NCBI RefSeq assembly: GCF_900290195.1
Contig: NZ_OLMF01000004.1
Coordinates: 1,582,942-1,646,941 of the forward strand
Length of the DNA: 64,000 bases
Source: Anaerococcus marasmi
GTDB taxonomy: Bacteria; Bacillota; Clostridia; Tissierellales; Peptoniphilaceae
Direction of reading: 5' to 3'
Position numbers and translations under genes: made by a program
Part shown: positions 54,602 through 63,344 of the stretch, piece by piece
Numbering within the stretch: position 1 is the stretch's first letter
Layout: each line of letters starts with the position of its first letter
Notes under the pieces: model-generated
Told to the model about the DNA's origin: nothing
The model's input: only the letters and a program-made list of their open reading frames with translations
The model's database searches: none

Positions 54602-54804
54602 TAGAGATAAGGGGGGTGTGATACGAATTAAGTAAAATCTAGAATCACCCCACCCTTGCTTCGACCGAAGTGGATAAACCTCTTGAGATCTTTCGACTTC
54701 ACTCCACTAGGCCCGAGATAAGAAGGTGAGAGACGAATCGAATAAAACCCAGGATGACCCTACCCTTACTTCGACCGAAGTGGAGAAGTCTCTTAAGAGC
54801 TTTT
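54602..54804. repeat. Tandem pair of ~110-base intergenic repeats
   Basis: Two diverged units start near 54602 and 54710. They share GAGATAAG, ACGAAT, AAAA(T/C)C and CCCTT(G/A)CTTCGACCGAAGTGGA, with the palindromic core TTCGACCGAA at 54660-54669 and 54770-54779. The second unit includes the 45-base repeat copy at 54704-54748. Confidence 0.75.
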
Positions 54805-54808
54805 GTAA

Positions 54809-54837
54809 TTGCTTAAATATTAACTATCTTACATAAT
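54809..54837 (+). promoter_or_regulatory. Candidate promoter of the PRD regulator/PTS operon
   Basis: TTGCTT (54809-54814), 17 bases, CATAAT (54832-54837). The leader to the start at 55001 is about 155 bases and has a hairpin with arms near 54908-54919 and 54950-54962 (AAACTCC-CACA with TGTG-GGAGGTTT, one mismatch and one bulge). Confidence 0.38.
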
Positions 54838-55000
54838 TGTAATTTGTAGCAAATAACAATATTAGAAATTTATTTTCTCTTTCTTTGCTATAAAATATAA
54901 GGGTGACAAACTCCTCACATAAGAAAACAAAAGTAGAGGGAAAATGTTTGTGTGGAGGTTTAAGCTGTAATTTCTTATAATAATGATGAAGGGTGATTAA

Positions 55001-56878
55001 ATGATTGAAACAAGAACTAAAGATATATTCGATTATCTCACAAGTGATTATGGATTTCATAGTTCGGAGGAAATAGGAGAAGAATTGGAGTTAAGCTCCA
55101 AAACTGTTCAAAAAGAAATCGGAATACTAAACTCATTAATTAAAGATAAGGGGGCGATAGTAGAATCAGAATCTGGAAAAGGATATCAATTTAGAATTTT
55201 AGATGAAGATAAGTTCAAGAACTTCTTGAAGCATGATTGGTACAAATATGCATACTTCCATCAGGAAAATCCTAACAAGGATTTTAGGATAGAAAGCATA
55301 ATGAAGCTCTTTCTTTTTTCAAACTCCTTCATCAAACAACAAGAGCTAGCTGATATGTTTTATGTATCCCTATCTCAGATTAACAAGGATATCAAAAAGG
55401 TAAGGAAGCTCCTTAAAGCTTATAATATCGAGCTAATAAGCAAGCCCTACTATGGGATGAAGATTAAGGGAAGTGAAAAAGACATAAGGCTTGCCATAAG
55501 AAATGAAATTGGAGAAGACCCTGCTATCTTTGCTAGGGATAGTGACAAGGAACTTTTCACGCGAATCCAAGCTATAATTGCAGATGTAGATTTCCCAGAA
55601 TCTTTCTATATGCCTTATGCCAACTTCAAAAACTTAGTTGTTCATATCTATATATCTATTCTTCGCATCAAAGAAGGAAAATATATAGACTTATCTGATG
55701 AACTTTCCAAGAGAGTTATCTCCTATGATGAATTTAATATAGCAAATATGGTAGTCAAAGAATTAAGCAAAAAGCTAGACCTGACATTTCCTGAAGACGA
55801 AATTTTATATCTAACCATGCATCTCATAAGCAAGAATGCTGTTACAAATTATGAGAAGGTCTCTCCGGAGATATCAGAGCTTGCCCAGAAAATGATTGAT
55901 GAAATCTATAAGGTTAGTAAATATGACTTTAGATCAAATATCGATCTCTTTTTTGCCTTAGCCCTCCACCTAGGACCTCTAATAGAACGACTTAGATATG
56001 GGCTAACCATGAAAAATCCTATACTAAATGATATCAAAGATAATCAAATAGCCTTTATGCTCGCGACCGTCGCTACAAAGCCAATAAACGAGACCTACAA
56101 GACAAGAGTCTGTGATGATGAAATAGGTTATCTTGCACTTCACATAGCAAGTGCTATGGAAAACAACACCTATCTTAAAAGAAATATACTAGTAGTATGC
56201 GGTTCAGGAAACTCATCAGCTCAAATAATGAAGACTCAAATAGAAAGAAAATATAAAGAGCAAATAGATAGCTTGACTCTTACAGACTTAAGCAAGGTCG
56301 ACCTATACAATCTAGATAATTTCGACTTTATAGTATCATCAGTTCCAATCAAGCAAAAGACTGACACACCGATTGTCTATGTTGATGTAATATTTAAGCA
56401 GAAGGATTTTATGAAGATCAACGATGTCTTCAATGTAGATAATTTCACAGAAATTAATAGGATTTTCGATAATTCTATACTAATAAGAGATATGGACATA
56501 AAAGACATGGATGCTGCCTTGGACATCTTATCTGACATTGTATCAGCTAAGACTGGAATTGATAAAGCGAATATAAAAGAGCAGTATCTCAAAAGAGAAG
56601 AGATGGCCTTTACCTCATATGGAAATGTAGCTCTACCTCACATACTTGATCAAGTGGAAGGCGAAAGCTTCTCCATAGTTTTGATTCCAAAAAATAAAGT
56701 CAAATGGAGTGATGACCGTGTCAAAGTAATCTATTCTCTAATAATTGGAAATACAAGAGGAGATTTGAGCTTATATTATGACAAGCTAGGTGACTATCTT
56801 AACAGTGAAGATCTAATAGAAAAATCATCAGAAGCTAAAAATATAGGAGAATTTAAGAAAATATTTTGGGAAGGATAA
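55001..56878 (+). CDS. PRD-domain transcriptional activator/antiterminator (BglG/LicR type)
   Basis: A 625-residue multi-domain PTS regulator. In order: two HTH segments (~1-160; HSSEEIGEELELSSKTVQKEI and QQELADMFYVSLSQINKDIKK), PRD1 (~190-290, His in LVVHIYI and TMHLISK), PRD2 (~300-395, ALHLGPLIERLRYG and LALHIASAMEN), an EIIB-like domain with Cys in VVCGSGNSSA (~405-490), and an EIIA-like domain with the phosphorylatable His in NVALPHI (~490-625). Phosphorylation of these sites by the PTS sets DNA binding. It directly precedes the lactose-family PTS genes (four bases) and is most likely their activator. Confidence 0.92.
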   Translation: MIETRTKDIFDYLTSDYGFHSSEEIGEELELSSKTVQKEIGILNSLIKDKGAIVESESGKGYQFRILDEDKFKNFLKHDWYKYAYFHQENPNKDFRIESIMKLFLFSNSFIKQQELADMFYVSLSQINKDIKKVRKLLKAYNIELISKPYYGMKIKGSEKDIRLAIRNEIGEDPAIFARDSDKELFTRIQAIIADVDFPESFYMPYANFKNLVVHIYISILRIKEGKYIDLSDELSKRVISYDEFNIANMVVKELSKKLDLTFPEDEILYLTMHLISKNAVTNYEKVSPEISELAQKMIDEIYKVSKYDFRSNIDLFFALALHLGPLIERLRYGLTMKNPILNDIKDNQIAFMLATVATKPINETYKTRVCDDEIGYLALHIASAMENNTYLKRNILVVCGSGNSSAQIMKTQIERKYKEQIDSLTLTDLSKVDLYNLDNFDFIVSSVPIKQKTDTPIVYVDVIFKQKDFMKINDVFNVDNFTEINRIFDNSILIRDMDIKDMDAALDILSDIVSAKTGIDKANIKEQYLKREEMAFTSYGNVALPHILDQVEGESFSIVLIPKNKVKWSDDRVKVIYSLIIGNTRGDLSLYYDKLGDYLNSEDLIEKSSEAKNIGEFKKIFWEG

Positions 56879-56882
56879 GTAA

Positions 56883-57215
56883 ATGGATAATGAAAAAATG
56901 TATGAAGTAGCCTTTCAAATAATAGTCCACGCAGGAGAATCCAGATCGCTATCAAGTGAAGCTATGGATGCCGCAGAAAACTATGATTTTGAAAAGGCTG
57001 AAGAATTGTTAGAGAAGGCAAATGAAGAATTTTTAGAATGCCATCAAATACAAACAGATCTTTTGACAGCAGAAGTAAACGGTGAGGAGAATGAAATAAA
57101 TATAATATTCATCCACTCACAAGATCACCTAACAATGGCTACAATGGCTATGGAAAATGCTAGAAGAATGATAAAGATTTATAAAAAATTAGAAAAATTG
57201 GAGGAAAAGAAATGA
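56883..57215 (+). CDS. PTS lactose/cellobiose-family IIA component
   Basis: A 110-residue helical IIA protein. The motif FIHSQDHLTMATMAMENA carries the phosphoryl-accepting His (first H) and the metal-binding Asp. The chain starts MYEVAFQIIVHAGESRSLSSEAM-like, as in LacF/CelC proteins. It accepts phosphate from HPr and passes it to IIB. The end overlaps the IIB gene by four bases. Confidence 0.93.
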   Translation: MDNEKMYEVAFQIIVHAGESRSLSSEAMDAAENYDFEKAEELLEKANEEFLECHQIQTDLLTAEVNGEENEINIIFIHSQDHLTMATMAMENARRMIKIYKKLEKLEEKK

Positions 57216-57529
57216 AAAAAGTTATGTTATTATGTAATGCAGGAATGAGCTCTTCTATGATGGCTAAAAAGGCTAGTGAATATCTAGAAAAAAATGGATA
57301 TGATATTCATGTTGATTCTACAACAACAGCTGATGCTGAGGATGTGTTTGCTAATCCTGAATATGACATGGTTTTAGTAAGTCCACAAGTTAGAATGTTC
57401 TTTAATGAATATAGCCAAAAAGCAGCTAAAAATGGAAAAGAGATCGCTCAAGTAGGATTTGACGCTTATTCTCCAACATCAACAGGTGTTTCAAAAATGG
57501 CTAAATTAATTACAGATAAATTGGCTTAG
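57212..57529 (+). CDS. PTS lactose/cellobiose-family IIB component
   Basis: A 105-residue IIB protein with the active-site Cys8 in MLLCNAGMSSSMMAKK, as in CelA. It passes phosphate to the incoming sugar at IIC. The start overlaps the IIA stop (ATGA), and GGAGG precedes it. The IIA, IIB and IIC parts are separate chains, the cellobiose-type arrangement. Confidence 0.93.
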   Translation: MKKVMLLCNAGMSSSMMAKKASEYLEKNGYDIHVDSTTTADAEDVFANPEYDMVLVSPQVRMFFNEYSQKAAKNGKEIAQVGFDAYSPTSTGVSKMAKLITDKLA

Positions 57530-57537
57530 GTGATAAG

Positions 57538-58893
57538 ATGAATAAGTTTTTGTGGGGCAATTCAACTTCTTCAATGCAAACCGAAGGAGCTTATGATGAA
57601 GGTGGCAAGGGTCCATCTGTTTATGATATAAGGGAAGCTACAGAAAATACAAGTGATTGGAAGGTAGCTATAGATGAATATCATAGATATGAAGAAGATA
57701 TTAAACTTATGGCAGAAATGGGAATGAACTGCTATAGGTTTCAAGTATCTTGGTCGAGAATATTTCCAGAAGGTGAAGGAAAAGTAAATGAAGAGGGCTT
57801 AGAATTCTATGAAAAGTTGATAGATAAAATAATAGAATATAATATAGAGCCAATGATATGCCTATATCACTTTGATATGCCCCTAGCTTTATATGAGAAA
57901 TATGATGGATTTTCTTCAAGGCATGTAAAGGATGAATTTGTAAAATATGGGAAAATTCTTGTTGATAGATTCCATGAAAAAGTAAAATATTGGATAACTT
58001 TCAATGAACATAATCTTTATGCCATGGATATGGGTTTTAAGATTGCTGGTAGTAAGAAAGAACATACATTAGAAAATATATATAATATACAACACTATAC
58101 TCTTCTTGCTCATGCTGAAATTGCTAATTATATTCATGACAAATACGAAGACTTACAAATTGGAGGCATGCTTGCCTATAGCCCTTACTATCCAGCAAGT
58201 TCGAAGCCAGAAGATGTTCTTATTGCTAACCAATATGATAGATTTTTAAGTAAATTATATACTTCTGTATTTACAGGAAAAAACTATCCTAAGTTTTTCA
58301 CCAATTATCTAGAAAAAAATATGATAAATATTGACTTTACTTCTGAAGATTCACAGATATTCAATAGATTAAAGTCTGACTTTATGTCATTTAGTTATTA
58401 TCAATCAACAACTGTGAAGGCTAATGGCAGAGATTTCAATACTTTAGAGATGGATCAAGTAATAGATAATAAATTTGTTGATAGAAGCGAGTGGAATTGG
58501 GAAATTGATCCAATAGGATTAAGGATATCAATGGAAAATATATATGCAGATTCTAATATTCCAGTTTTCATTATAGAAAATGGTTTGGGAGTTAGAGAAA
58601 AGTTACCTGAAGATGAGTTTATTGAAGATGATTATAGGATAAAATATCATGATGATCATATAAGAGAGATGAAAAATGCCATGAAGAATGGTGTTGAATG
58701 TATAGGGTATCTTGGCTGGGGACTCATTGACATACCTTCCTCATCAGGTGATATGGAAAAAAGATATGGTGCTGTGTACGTGAATAGAGACAATCACGAC
58801 TTGAAGGACTTGAGAAGAATAAAGAAAAAAAGTTTTGGATATTTTCAAAACATATTTAATCAAAAAATTTTAGAGGAGATAAAAAATGACTGA
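57538..58893 (+). CDS. GH1 6-phospho-beta-glycosidase
   Basis: A 451-residue GH1 enzyme with acid/base Glu157 in TFNEHN and nucleophile Glu347 in IIENGLG. The loop SSSGDMEKRYGAVYVN keeps the Lys and Tyr of the phosphate-binding site with Ser seven residues before the Lys. It differs from the MSKRYG form of the GH1 at 49074, which may mean a different aglycone or galacto/gluco preference. It lies between IIB and IIC, so it hydrolyses the phosphorylated beta-glycoside brought in by this PTS. It overlaps IIC by eight bases. Confidence 0.92.
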   Translation: MNKFLWGNSTSSMQTEGAYDEGGKGPSVYDIREATENTSDWKVAIDEYHRYEEDIKLMAEMGMNCYRFQVSWSRIFPEGEGKVNEEGLEFYEKLIDKIIEYNIEPMICLYHFDMPLALYEKYDGFSSRHVKDEFVKYGKILVDRFHEKVKYWITFNEHNLYAMDMGFKIAGSKKEHTLENIYNIQHYTLLAHAEIANYIHDKYEDLQIGGMLAYSPYYPASSKPEDVLIANQYDRFLSKLYTSVFTGKNYPKFFTNYLEKNMINIDFTSEDSQIFNRLKSDFMSFSYYQSTTVKANGRDFNTLEMDQVIDNKFVDRSEWNWEIDPIGLRISMENIYADSNIPVFIIENGLGVREKLPEDEFIEDDYRIKYHDDHIREMKNAMKNGVECIGYLGWGLIDIPSSSGDMEKRYGAVYVNRDNHDLKDLRRIKKKSFGYFQNIFNQKILEEIKND

Positions 58894-60199
58894 AACAAAT
58901 AAAAGAAGCTTCATGGATAAGTTTACTGAAGCTGCTATGAAATTTGGTGCTCAAGTACACCTCCGTTCACTTAGGGATGCCTTCGCAATAATGATGCCCC
59001 TATTTATATTAGCAGGTCTTGCAGTATTAATAAACTCTGTAATATTTCCTAAAATATTAAGTGAAAGTACCTTGCAAACAGCAGGCTACTGGGCAACTTC
59101 TATAGCAAATGCAACCTTAAATGTTTCTGGATTAATCTTGTGTGGGATAATAGGTTATACTCTTTCTAAAAATAAGGGTTACAAAAGTCCATATACATGT
59201 GTAATGATTGCAATAGCAGCGCTAATAGTAATGATGCCACAAACATTAAAAATAGCAGCGACAGATGGAACAGAAGTTGAAGTTGGAGGTAGTCTAACTT
59301 ATGGTAACTTAGGAACCTCTTCAATGTTTGCTGGTATTATTGTAGGTCTACTATCTACTGAAATATATTTGAGACTTTCTAAAATTGACAAGCTTAGGGT
59401 AAATATTGGTGGAGATGTACCACCACAAGTAAATGCATCATTTAACAATATGATTCCTGCTATGCTATCAGTTATTATCTTCTCTATAGTAAGTTTTATA
59501 CTTTACTCAGTATTTAATACAGACTTAATAACTTTGATAACAACTATGATTCAAGAGCCATTGAGAAAAGTAAACACATCTCTAGTTGGTACAGTATTAA
59601 TATATAGTTTCGGAAACTTATTATTCACATTCGGAATACATCAAACAGTAGTAAATGGAACAATACTTGAACCATTGCTTCTTGTTAATATGAATGAGAA
59701 TATGGCGGCTGCAGCAGCAGGAAAAGAGATTCCTCACATAATTAACTCTACTTTTGTTCCAACTTTTGGAATGTTGGGAGGAACTGGTTCAACCATATGT
59801 CTACTAATTGCGGCATTCTTGTTCTTTAGGAAAAATCAACAATACAGTGAACTAGGGAAATTAGCGGTTGCTCCAGGATTATTCAATATAAACGAACCTG
59901 TTATATTTGGTTTTCCAATAGTATTCAACTTACCAATGATAATTCCTTTCGTATTGACTCCTGCTATAGGAATTATAATAGCTTATTTTGCAACAGCCAT
60001 AGGTTTTATGAACAAATGTACAGTCCTTGTACCTTGGACAACACCTCCATTACTAAATGGATTCTTAGCGACTGGAGGAGACTTTAGAGCTATTATAGTT
60101 CAATTAGTGATAATCATAATTGGTGTATTATTATATCTACCATTCATGAAGATAAGTGAAAGAGTAAGTAGAAAACAAGCAGAAGCTTTAAATAACTAG
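58886..60199 (+). CDS. PTS lactose/cellobiose-family IIC component
   Basis: A 437-residue membrane permease with about ten helices. RSLRDAFAIMMPLFILAGLAVLIN is near the start; FGIHQTVVNGTILEPLL, STFVPTFGMLGGTGSTICLL and PGLFNINEPVIFGFPIVFNL are IIC lactose/cellobiose-family landmarks (the NEPVIFG motif carries the substrate-binding Glu). GAGGAG precedes the start inside the GH1 gene. It is the last gene of the operon; a 12-bp terminator stem follows. Confidence 0.95.
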   Translation: MTETNKRSFMDKFTEAAMKFGAQVHLRSLRDAFAIMMPLFILAGLAVLINSVIFPKILSESTLQTAGYWATSIANATLNVSGLILCGIIGYTLSKNKGYKSPYTCVMIAIAALIVMMPQTLKIAATDGTEVEVGGSLTYGNLGTSSMFAGIIVGLLSTEIYLRLSKIDKLRVNIGGDVPPQVNASFNNMIPAMLSVIIFSIVSFILYSVFNTDLITLITTMIQEPLRKVNTSLVGTVLIYSFGNLLFTFGIHQTVVNGTILEPLLLVNMNENMAAAAAGKEIPHIINSTFVPTFGMLGGTGSTICLLIAAFLFFRKNQQYSELGKLAVAPGLFNINEPVIFGFPIVFNLPMIIPFVLTPAIGIIIAYFATAIGFMNKCTVLVPWTTPPLLNGFLATGGDFRAIIVQLVIIIIGVLLYLPFMKISERVSRKQAEALNN

Positions 60200-60203
60200 A
60201 TTT

Positions 60204-60247
60204 AACTGCCTAATAGATCCGTTAGAGATTTCTATTAGGCAGTTTTT
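60204..60247 (+). terminator. Terminator of the PTS/GH1 operon
   Basis: ACTGCCTAATAG (60205-60216) pairs perfectly with CTATTAGGCAGT (60232-60243), followed by TTTTT. Confidence 0.92.
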
Positions 60248-60252
60248 ATGAA

Positions 60253-60288
60253 TAAGGAGAAACAATGACATTTAGAAAAGACTTGTAG
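60253..60288 (+). pseudogene. Remnant of a GH1 gene start
   Basis: 32 bases (60253-60284) are identical to 49062-49093, covering the ribosome binding site and first seven codons (MTFRKDL here, MTFRKDF there) of the GH1 gene at 49074. The frame then hits TAG at 60286-60288 and similarity fades within about ten bases. It is the stub left when a paralogous gene was deleted, or a small copied fragment. Confidence 0.85.
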
Positions 60289-60314
60289 TGGGTAAAATAT
60301 ATTAGCTATACAAT

Positions 60315-60359
60315 AAAGATGTGGTTAAAGTCAATAGAACTTTGACTTTCCACATCTTT
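60315..60359. terminator. Bidirectional terminator between the GH1 remnant and the RpiR gene
   Basis: AAAGATGTGG (60315-60324) pairs perfectly with CCACATCTTT (60350-60359), with an inner AAAGTC/GACTTT-type stem. It serves the converging rpiR transcript. Confidence 0.7.
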
Positions 60360-60397
60360 ATGCATTAAATTATTGGGTGTTTTGTCCTAGCTTAGTT

Positions 60398-61171
60398 TTA
60401 GATATCGTTATAGGATAGAAATAGATAATCAAAAATAACAAAATAATTAGACTGGACTGGAAGTGTGTCTTTTTTTGTGATTGGTGCTGTATATATTGAA
60501 ACGTCACTATTACGTTCTAGATAATTAAAGGATTTGTTTGTAAAAAGTATTACAGGAACCCTATTAATTTTAAGGATTTTGAAAATATGAGTCATATCCT
60601 TATTTTCTTCCTTATCGTAGTCGATAATAATTGCGCAGTCATTACTAGTAAGTTTTTTGCTATCTAGAATTTGTTGATTTATACTTGGTGTGTAGTTTCC
60701 TATAAGCTTTGTGTTTGATAAGTTTTGCGATAAGTAATTACAATAAATTGACGAAAGATCACTTCCGAAAATATTATATCTGTATGAATTATTTAAAATT
60801 GTACAAATCTTATCGATTTTTTCGCAGTCAAGAGTTCTAATTGTGCTATCCAAATAATTGATATTGGAATTAATTATTTTATCCAAAAGCGACTTACTTT
60901 CAGAGTTAGTTCTTGTAGTGCTGAAAATCATACTCTCTTCTGCGAAAGATAAATTCATGTCTGTCTTTAGTCTCTGGAAGTTTCTATAACCCATTTTTCT
61001 ACTAAATCTCGATATTGTCGCTATTGATAGTTTTGTTTTTTCAGCTAATTCAGTTATATTATAGTTTATGACGTCATTTTTATTTTCTATAATATATTCA
61101 ACAAGATCAGACTCGGATTTGGTTAAGTCATCACTTATTTCTTCTATTTTATCAAAAAAATTATTTTCCAT
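60398..61171 (-). CDS. RpiR-family transcriptional regulator
   Basis: A 257-residue RpiR/MurR-type regulator. The N-terminal HTH has LTKSESDLVEYIIEN and ELAEKTKLSIATISRFSRKMGYRNF; the C-terminal SIS domain (~115-240) senses a phosphorylated sugar. I choose the ATG at 61171 with TAGGAGA before it over an upstream ATG that adds 13 residues. It is divergent from the PTS IIBC gene, with a palindrome between that gene's -35 and -10 boxes, so it most likely controls that gene with a sugar phosphate as effector. Confidence 0.9.
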   Translation of the reverse strand: MENNFFDKIEEISDDLTKSESDLVEYIIENKNDVINYNITELAEKTKLSIATISRFSRKMGYRNFQRLKTDMNLSFAEESMIFSTTRTNSESKSLLDKIINSNINYLDSTIRTLDCEKIDKICTILNNSYRYNIFGSDLSSIYCNYLSQNLSNTKLIGNYTPSINQQILDSKKLTSNDCAIIIDYDKEENKDMTHIFKILKINRVPVILFTNKSFNYLERNSDVSIYTAPITKKDTLPVQSNYFVIFDYLFLSYNDI

Positions 61172-61249
61172 ATGTAAGTCTCCTATACTAATATGATATA
61201 AATTTTTCATCCTAGTGTCAATTAAATGTAAATAATTTTCTGAAAACGA

Positions 61250-61278
61250 TTGACAAATGTAAAAAATTTACATATAAT
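61250..61278 (+). promoter_or_regulatory. Promoter of the PTS IIBC gene
   Basis: Perfect boxes TTGACA (61250-61255) and TATAAT (61273-61278) with 17-base spacing. TGAAAACGATTGACA at the -35 also looks cre-like. Confidence 0.9.
61258..61272 (+). promoter_or_regulatory. Candidate RpiR operator
   Basis: TGTAAA-AAA-TTTACA, a perfect inverted repeat with a three-base centre, filling the promoter spacer. A half-like ATGTAAAT is upstream near 61226. Confidence 0.65.
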
Positions 61279-61355
61279 AGGATTATGAAAATCACGAGAG
61301 TATGTCTGGTGAAAAATATTTACAAGGATTTTTGTAACAAGAGGAGGAAAAGGTT

Positions 61356-63230
61356 ATGATGGAAAAAATCCAAAAATTTGGTGGGGCTATGTATACACCA
61401 GTTATGCTATTTGCTGTAGCAGGTTTAATAATAGGTTTTGGTACCATATTTACTACACCTATTATTATTGGAGACATAGCTAAGGAAGGAACGAATTGGT
61501 ACAACTTCTGGAATACTATTCTTGAAGGTGGATGGACAGTTTTTAGACAACTGCCTCTTTTATTTGTTGTGGGCTTACCTGCTGGTCTTGCTAAAAAACA
61601 ACAAGGTAGAGCATGTATGGAAGCCTTAGCAATTTATTTAACTTTCAACTACTTCTTATCTGCTATTTTGGCTGGTTGGGGTCCTTTCTTCGGAATTGAT
61701 TTTACTCAAGAAGTAGGGAGAGCAAGCGGACTTGCTAATATTGCTAATATAAAAACATTAGATATGGGTATGGTAGGAGCTTTATTAATTTCTGGAATAT
61801 CAATATACATCCACAATAAATACTTCGATAAAAGTCTACCAGAAATCATTGGAATCTTCCAAGGAGCACCTTTAGTATATGCTATAGGATTTTTAGTTAT
61901 GATACCAATGGCATTTCTTTCTGCGCTGATATGGCCTAAGGTTCAAAGTGCTATTCTCTTATTGCAAGGAGTAATGAGCTCATCTGGTATATTTGGTGTA
62001 TTTACATTTATCTTTTTAGAAAGAATACTTATACCTTTTGGCTTACACCATCTGATTTATGCACCAGTTTATTATGACAATGTTTTAGTTAATGGTGGTA
62101 TTAGACCTCTATGGAATCAAATGCTGCCAGAAATTGCAGGAAATCCTGCGCCAATTGTAGAACAAGCACCATGGGCGTCTTTTATGGCGACAGGTTGGTC
62201 AAAGATGTTTGGTACAATAGGAATTGCCTTGGCTATATATTATTGTGCTAAACCTGAAAATAGGAAAAAGGTAGCGGGACTAATGATACCTGTAGCTTTA
62301 ACAGCATTTATTACTGGAGTTACAGAACCGATTGAATTTACTTTCCTATTTATCGCTCCAATGTTATTTTTAGTACATTCAATTTTAGCGGCTTGTTTAT
62401 CAACAGCTATGGTTAAGTTCGGCATTGTAGGATCATTCGGTGGTGGTCTAATACAATCTGCTTCTGAAAACTGGATACCTTTAGCAAGCACTCATGGTAA
62501 AGAATATATCCCTATGATTATAATTGCAATTTGTGCTATACTGGTTTGGTTTTTAGTTTTTTCTTTCCTAATAAAGAAACTTAACGTTATGACACCTGGA
62601 AGAGCCGATGATAATTATAAGCTGTATAGCAAGAAAGAATACAAACAAAAAGATAAAAACAAGAAGATGGGTGCTGATAATAAGTACAGCGAATTATCAA
62701 AAGATATAATGTTTGGTCTAGGTGGAGCTGATAATATAAAAGACTTTACAAATTGTGTTACTAGATTGAGAGTTAATGTAAAAGATATCGACTTAGTAAA
62801 GGAAGATGGTTACTTCAGAGAAATAGGAACTTACGGCCTAGCTAAGAATGGAAATTCTGTTCATGTGATTGTAGGAACTAATGTTACTCATGTTGCAGAT
62901 GTATTTTCTGAATTGTATAGGTCTGAAAAGGGAGAATTATATTCAGAATATAATAATACTAGCGAACAAGAACTTATTGATGAAAGCAACACATTCGCTA
63001 AAAATCTAGCAGATGAGATAGTAATAGGAGTTGGAGGAATAGACAATATTAATAAAATTGACTTAGATAATAATTTGGTATGCATAGAGACTTTAGATAA
63101 AACAAAAGGTCAAGATGAGAAATATTTTAAGGATTTAAAAATTTCTAATAAAATTGTCGATAAAAATTACACTTTTGATTTAAAGGAAGAATCAAAAGAC
63201 GTATATGATGAGATTGTAAACAATATTTAA
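61356..63230 (+). CDS. PTS IIBC, alpha-glucoside/glucose family
   Basis: A 624-residue PTS permease. The IIC part (~1-420) begins KIQKFGGAMYTPVMLFAVAGLIIGFG and has PFGLHHLIYAPVYYDN and FITGVTEPIEFTFLFIAP with the substrate Glu; this start is typical of alpha-glucoside permeases such as GlvC/MalX. A linker is followed by IIB (~447-530) with Cys467 in FTNCVTRLRV. A tail of ~85 residues from EIVIGVGGIDNINK looks like a second, degenerate IIB without its Cys. There is no IIA here, so it must borrow one. No GH4 or other phospho-alpha-glucosidase follows in the window. AGAGGAGG precedes ATG 61356. Confidence 0.88.
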   Translation: MMEKIQKFGGAMYTPVMLFAVAGLIIGFGTIFTTPIIIGDIAKEGTNWYNFWNTILEGGWTVFRQLPLLFVVGLPAGLAKKQQGRACMEALAIYLTFNYFLSAILAGWGPFFGIDFTQEVGRASGLANIANIKTLDMGMVGALLISGISIYIHNKYFDKSLPEIIGIFQGAPLVYAIGFLVMIPMAFLSALIWPKVQSAILLLQGVMSSSGIFGVFTFIFLERILIPFGLHHLIYAPVYYDNVLVNGGIRPLWNQMLPEIAGNPAPIVEQAPWASFMATGWSKMFGTIGIALAIYYCAKPENRKKVAGLMIPVALTAFITGVTEPIEFTFLFIAPMLFLVHSILAACLSTAMVKFGIVGSFGGGLIQSASENWIPLASTHGKEYIPMIIIAICAILVWFLVFSFLIKKLNVMTPGRADDNYKLYSKKEYKQKDKNKKMGADNKYSELSKDIMFGLGGADNIKDFTNCVTRLRVNVKDIDLVKEDGYFREIGTYGLAKNGNSVHVIVGTNVTHVADVFSELYRSEKGELYSEYNNTSEQELIDESNTFAKNLADEIVIGVGGIDNINKIDLDNNLVCIETLDKTKGQDEKYFKDLKISNKIVDKNYTFDLKEESKDVYDEIVNNI

Positions 63231-63289
63231 GACCAGCTATCAAATGTCAAGAGAAAATAAAAAATAATTAATCTTGTAATTTATGGCAC

Positions 63290-63320
63290 GTCAAACAAGC
63301 CTAAAAATTAGGCTTAGAAA
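63290..63320. promoter_or_regulatory. Short hairpin between PTS IIBC and the IS110 transposase
   Basis: AAGCCTA-AAAAT-TAGGCTT, a perfect 7-bp stem near 63297-63316. It may end the converging transcripts, though the T-run is weak, or be part of the insertion sequence end. Confidence 0.45.
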
Positions 63321-63344
63321 AACTAAATAACAATTGAGTAACAA

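Noticed and set aside
54602..54804. Possible CRISPR-like array
   Set aside because: Only two diverged ~110-base units, no short regular repeats with spacers and no cas genes.
54824..55060. 78-codon minus-strand open frame upstream of the PRD regulator
   Set aside because: Overlaps the regulator start and its leader hairpin; composition is not protein-like and there is no ribosome binding site.
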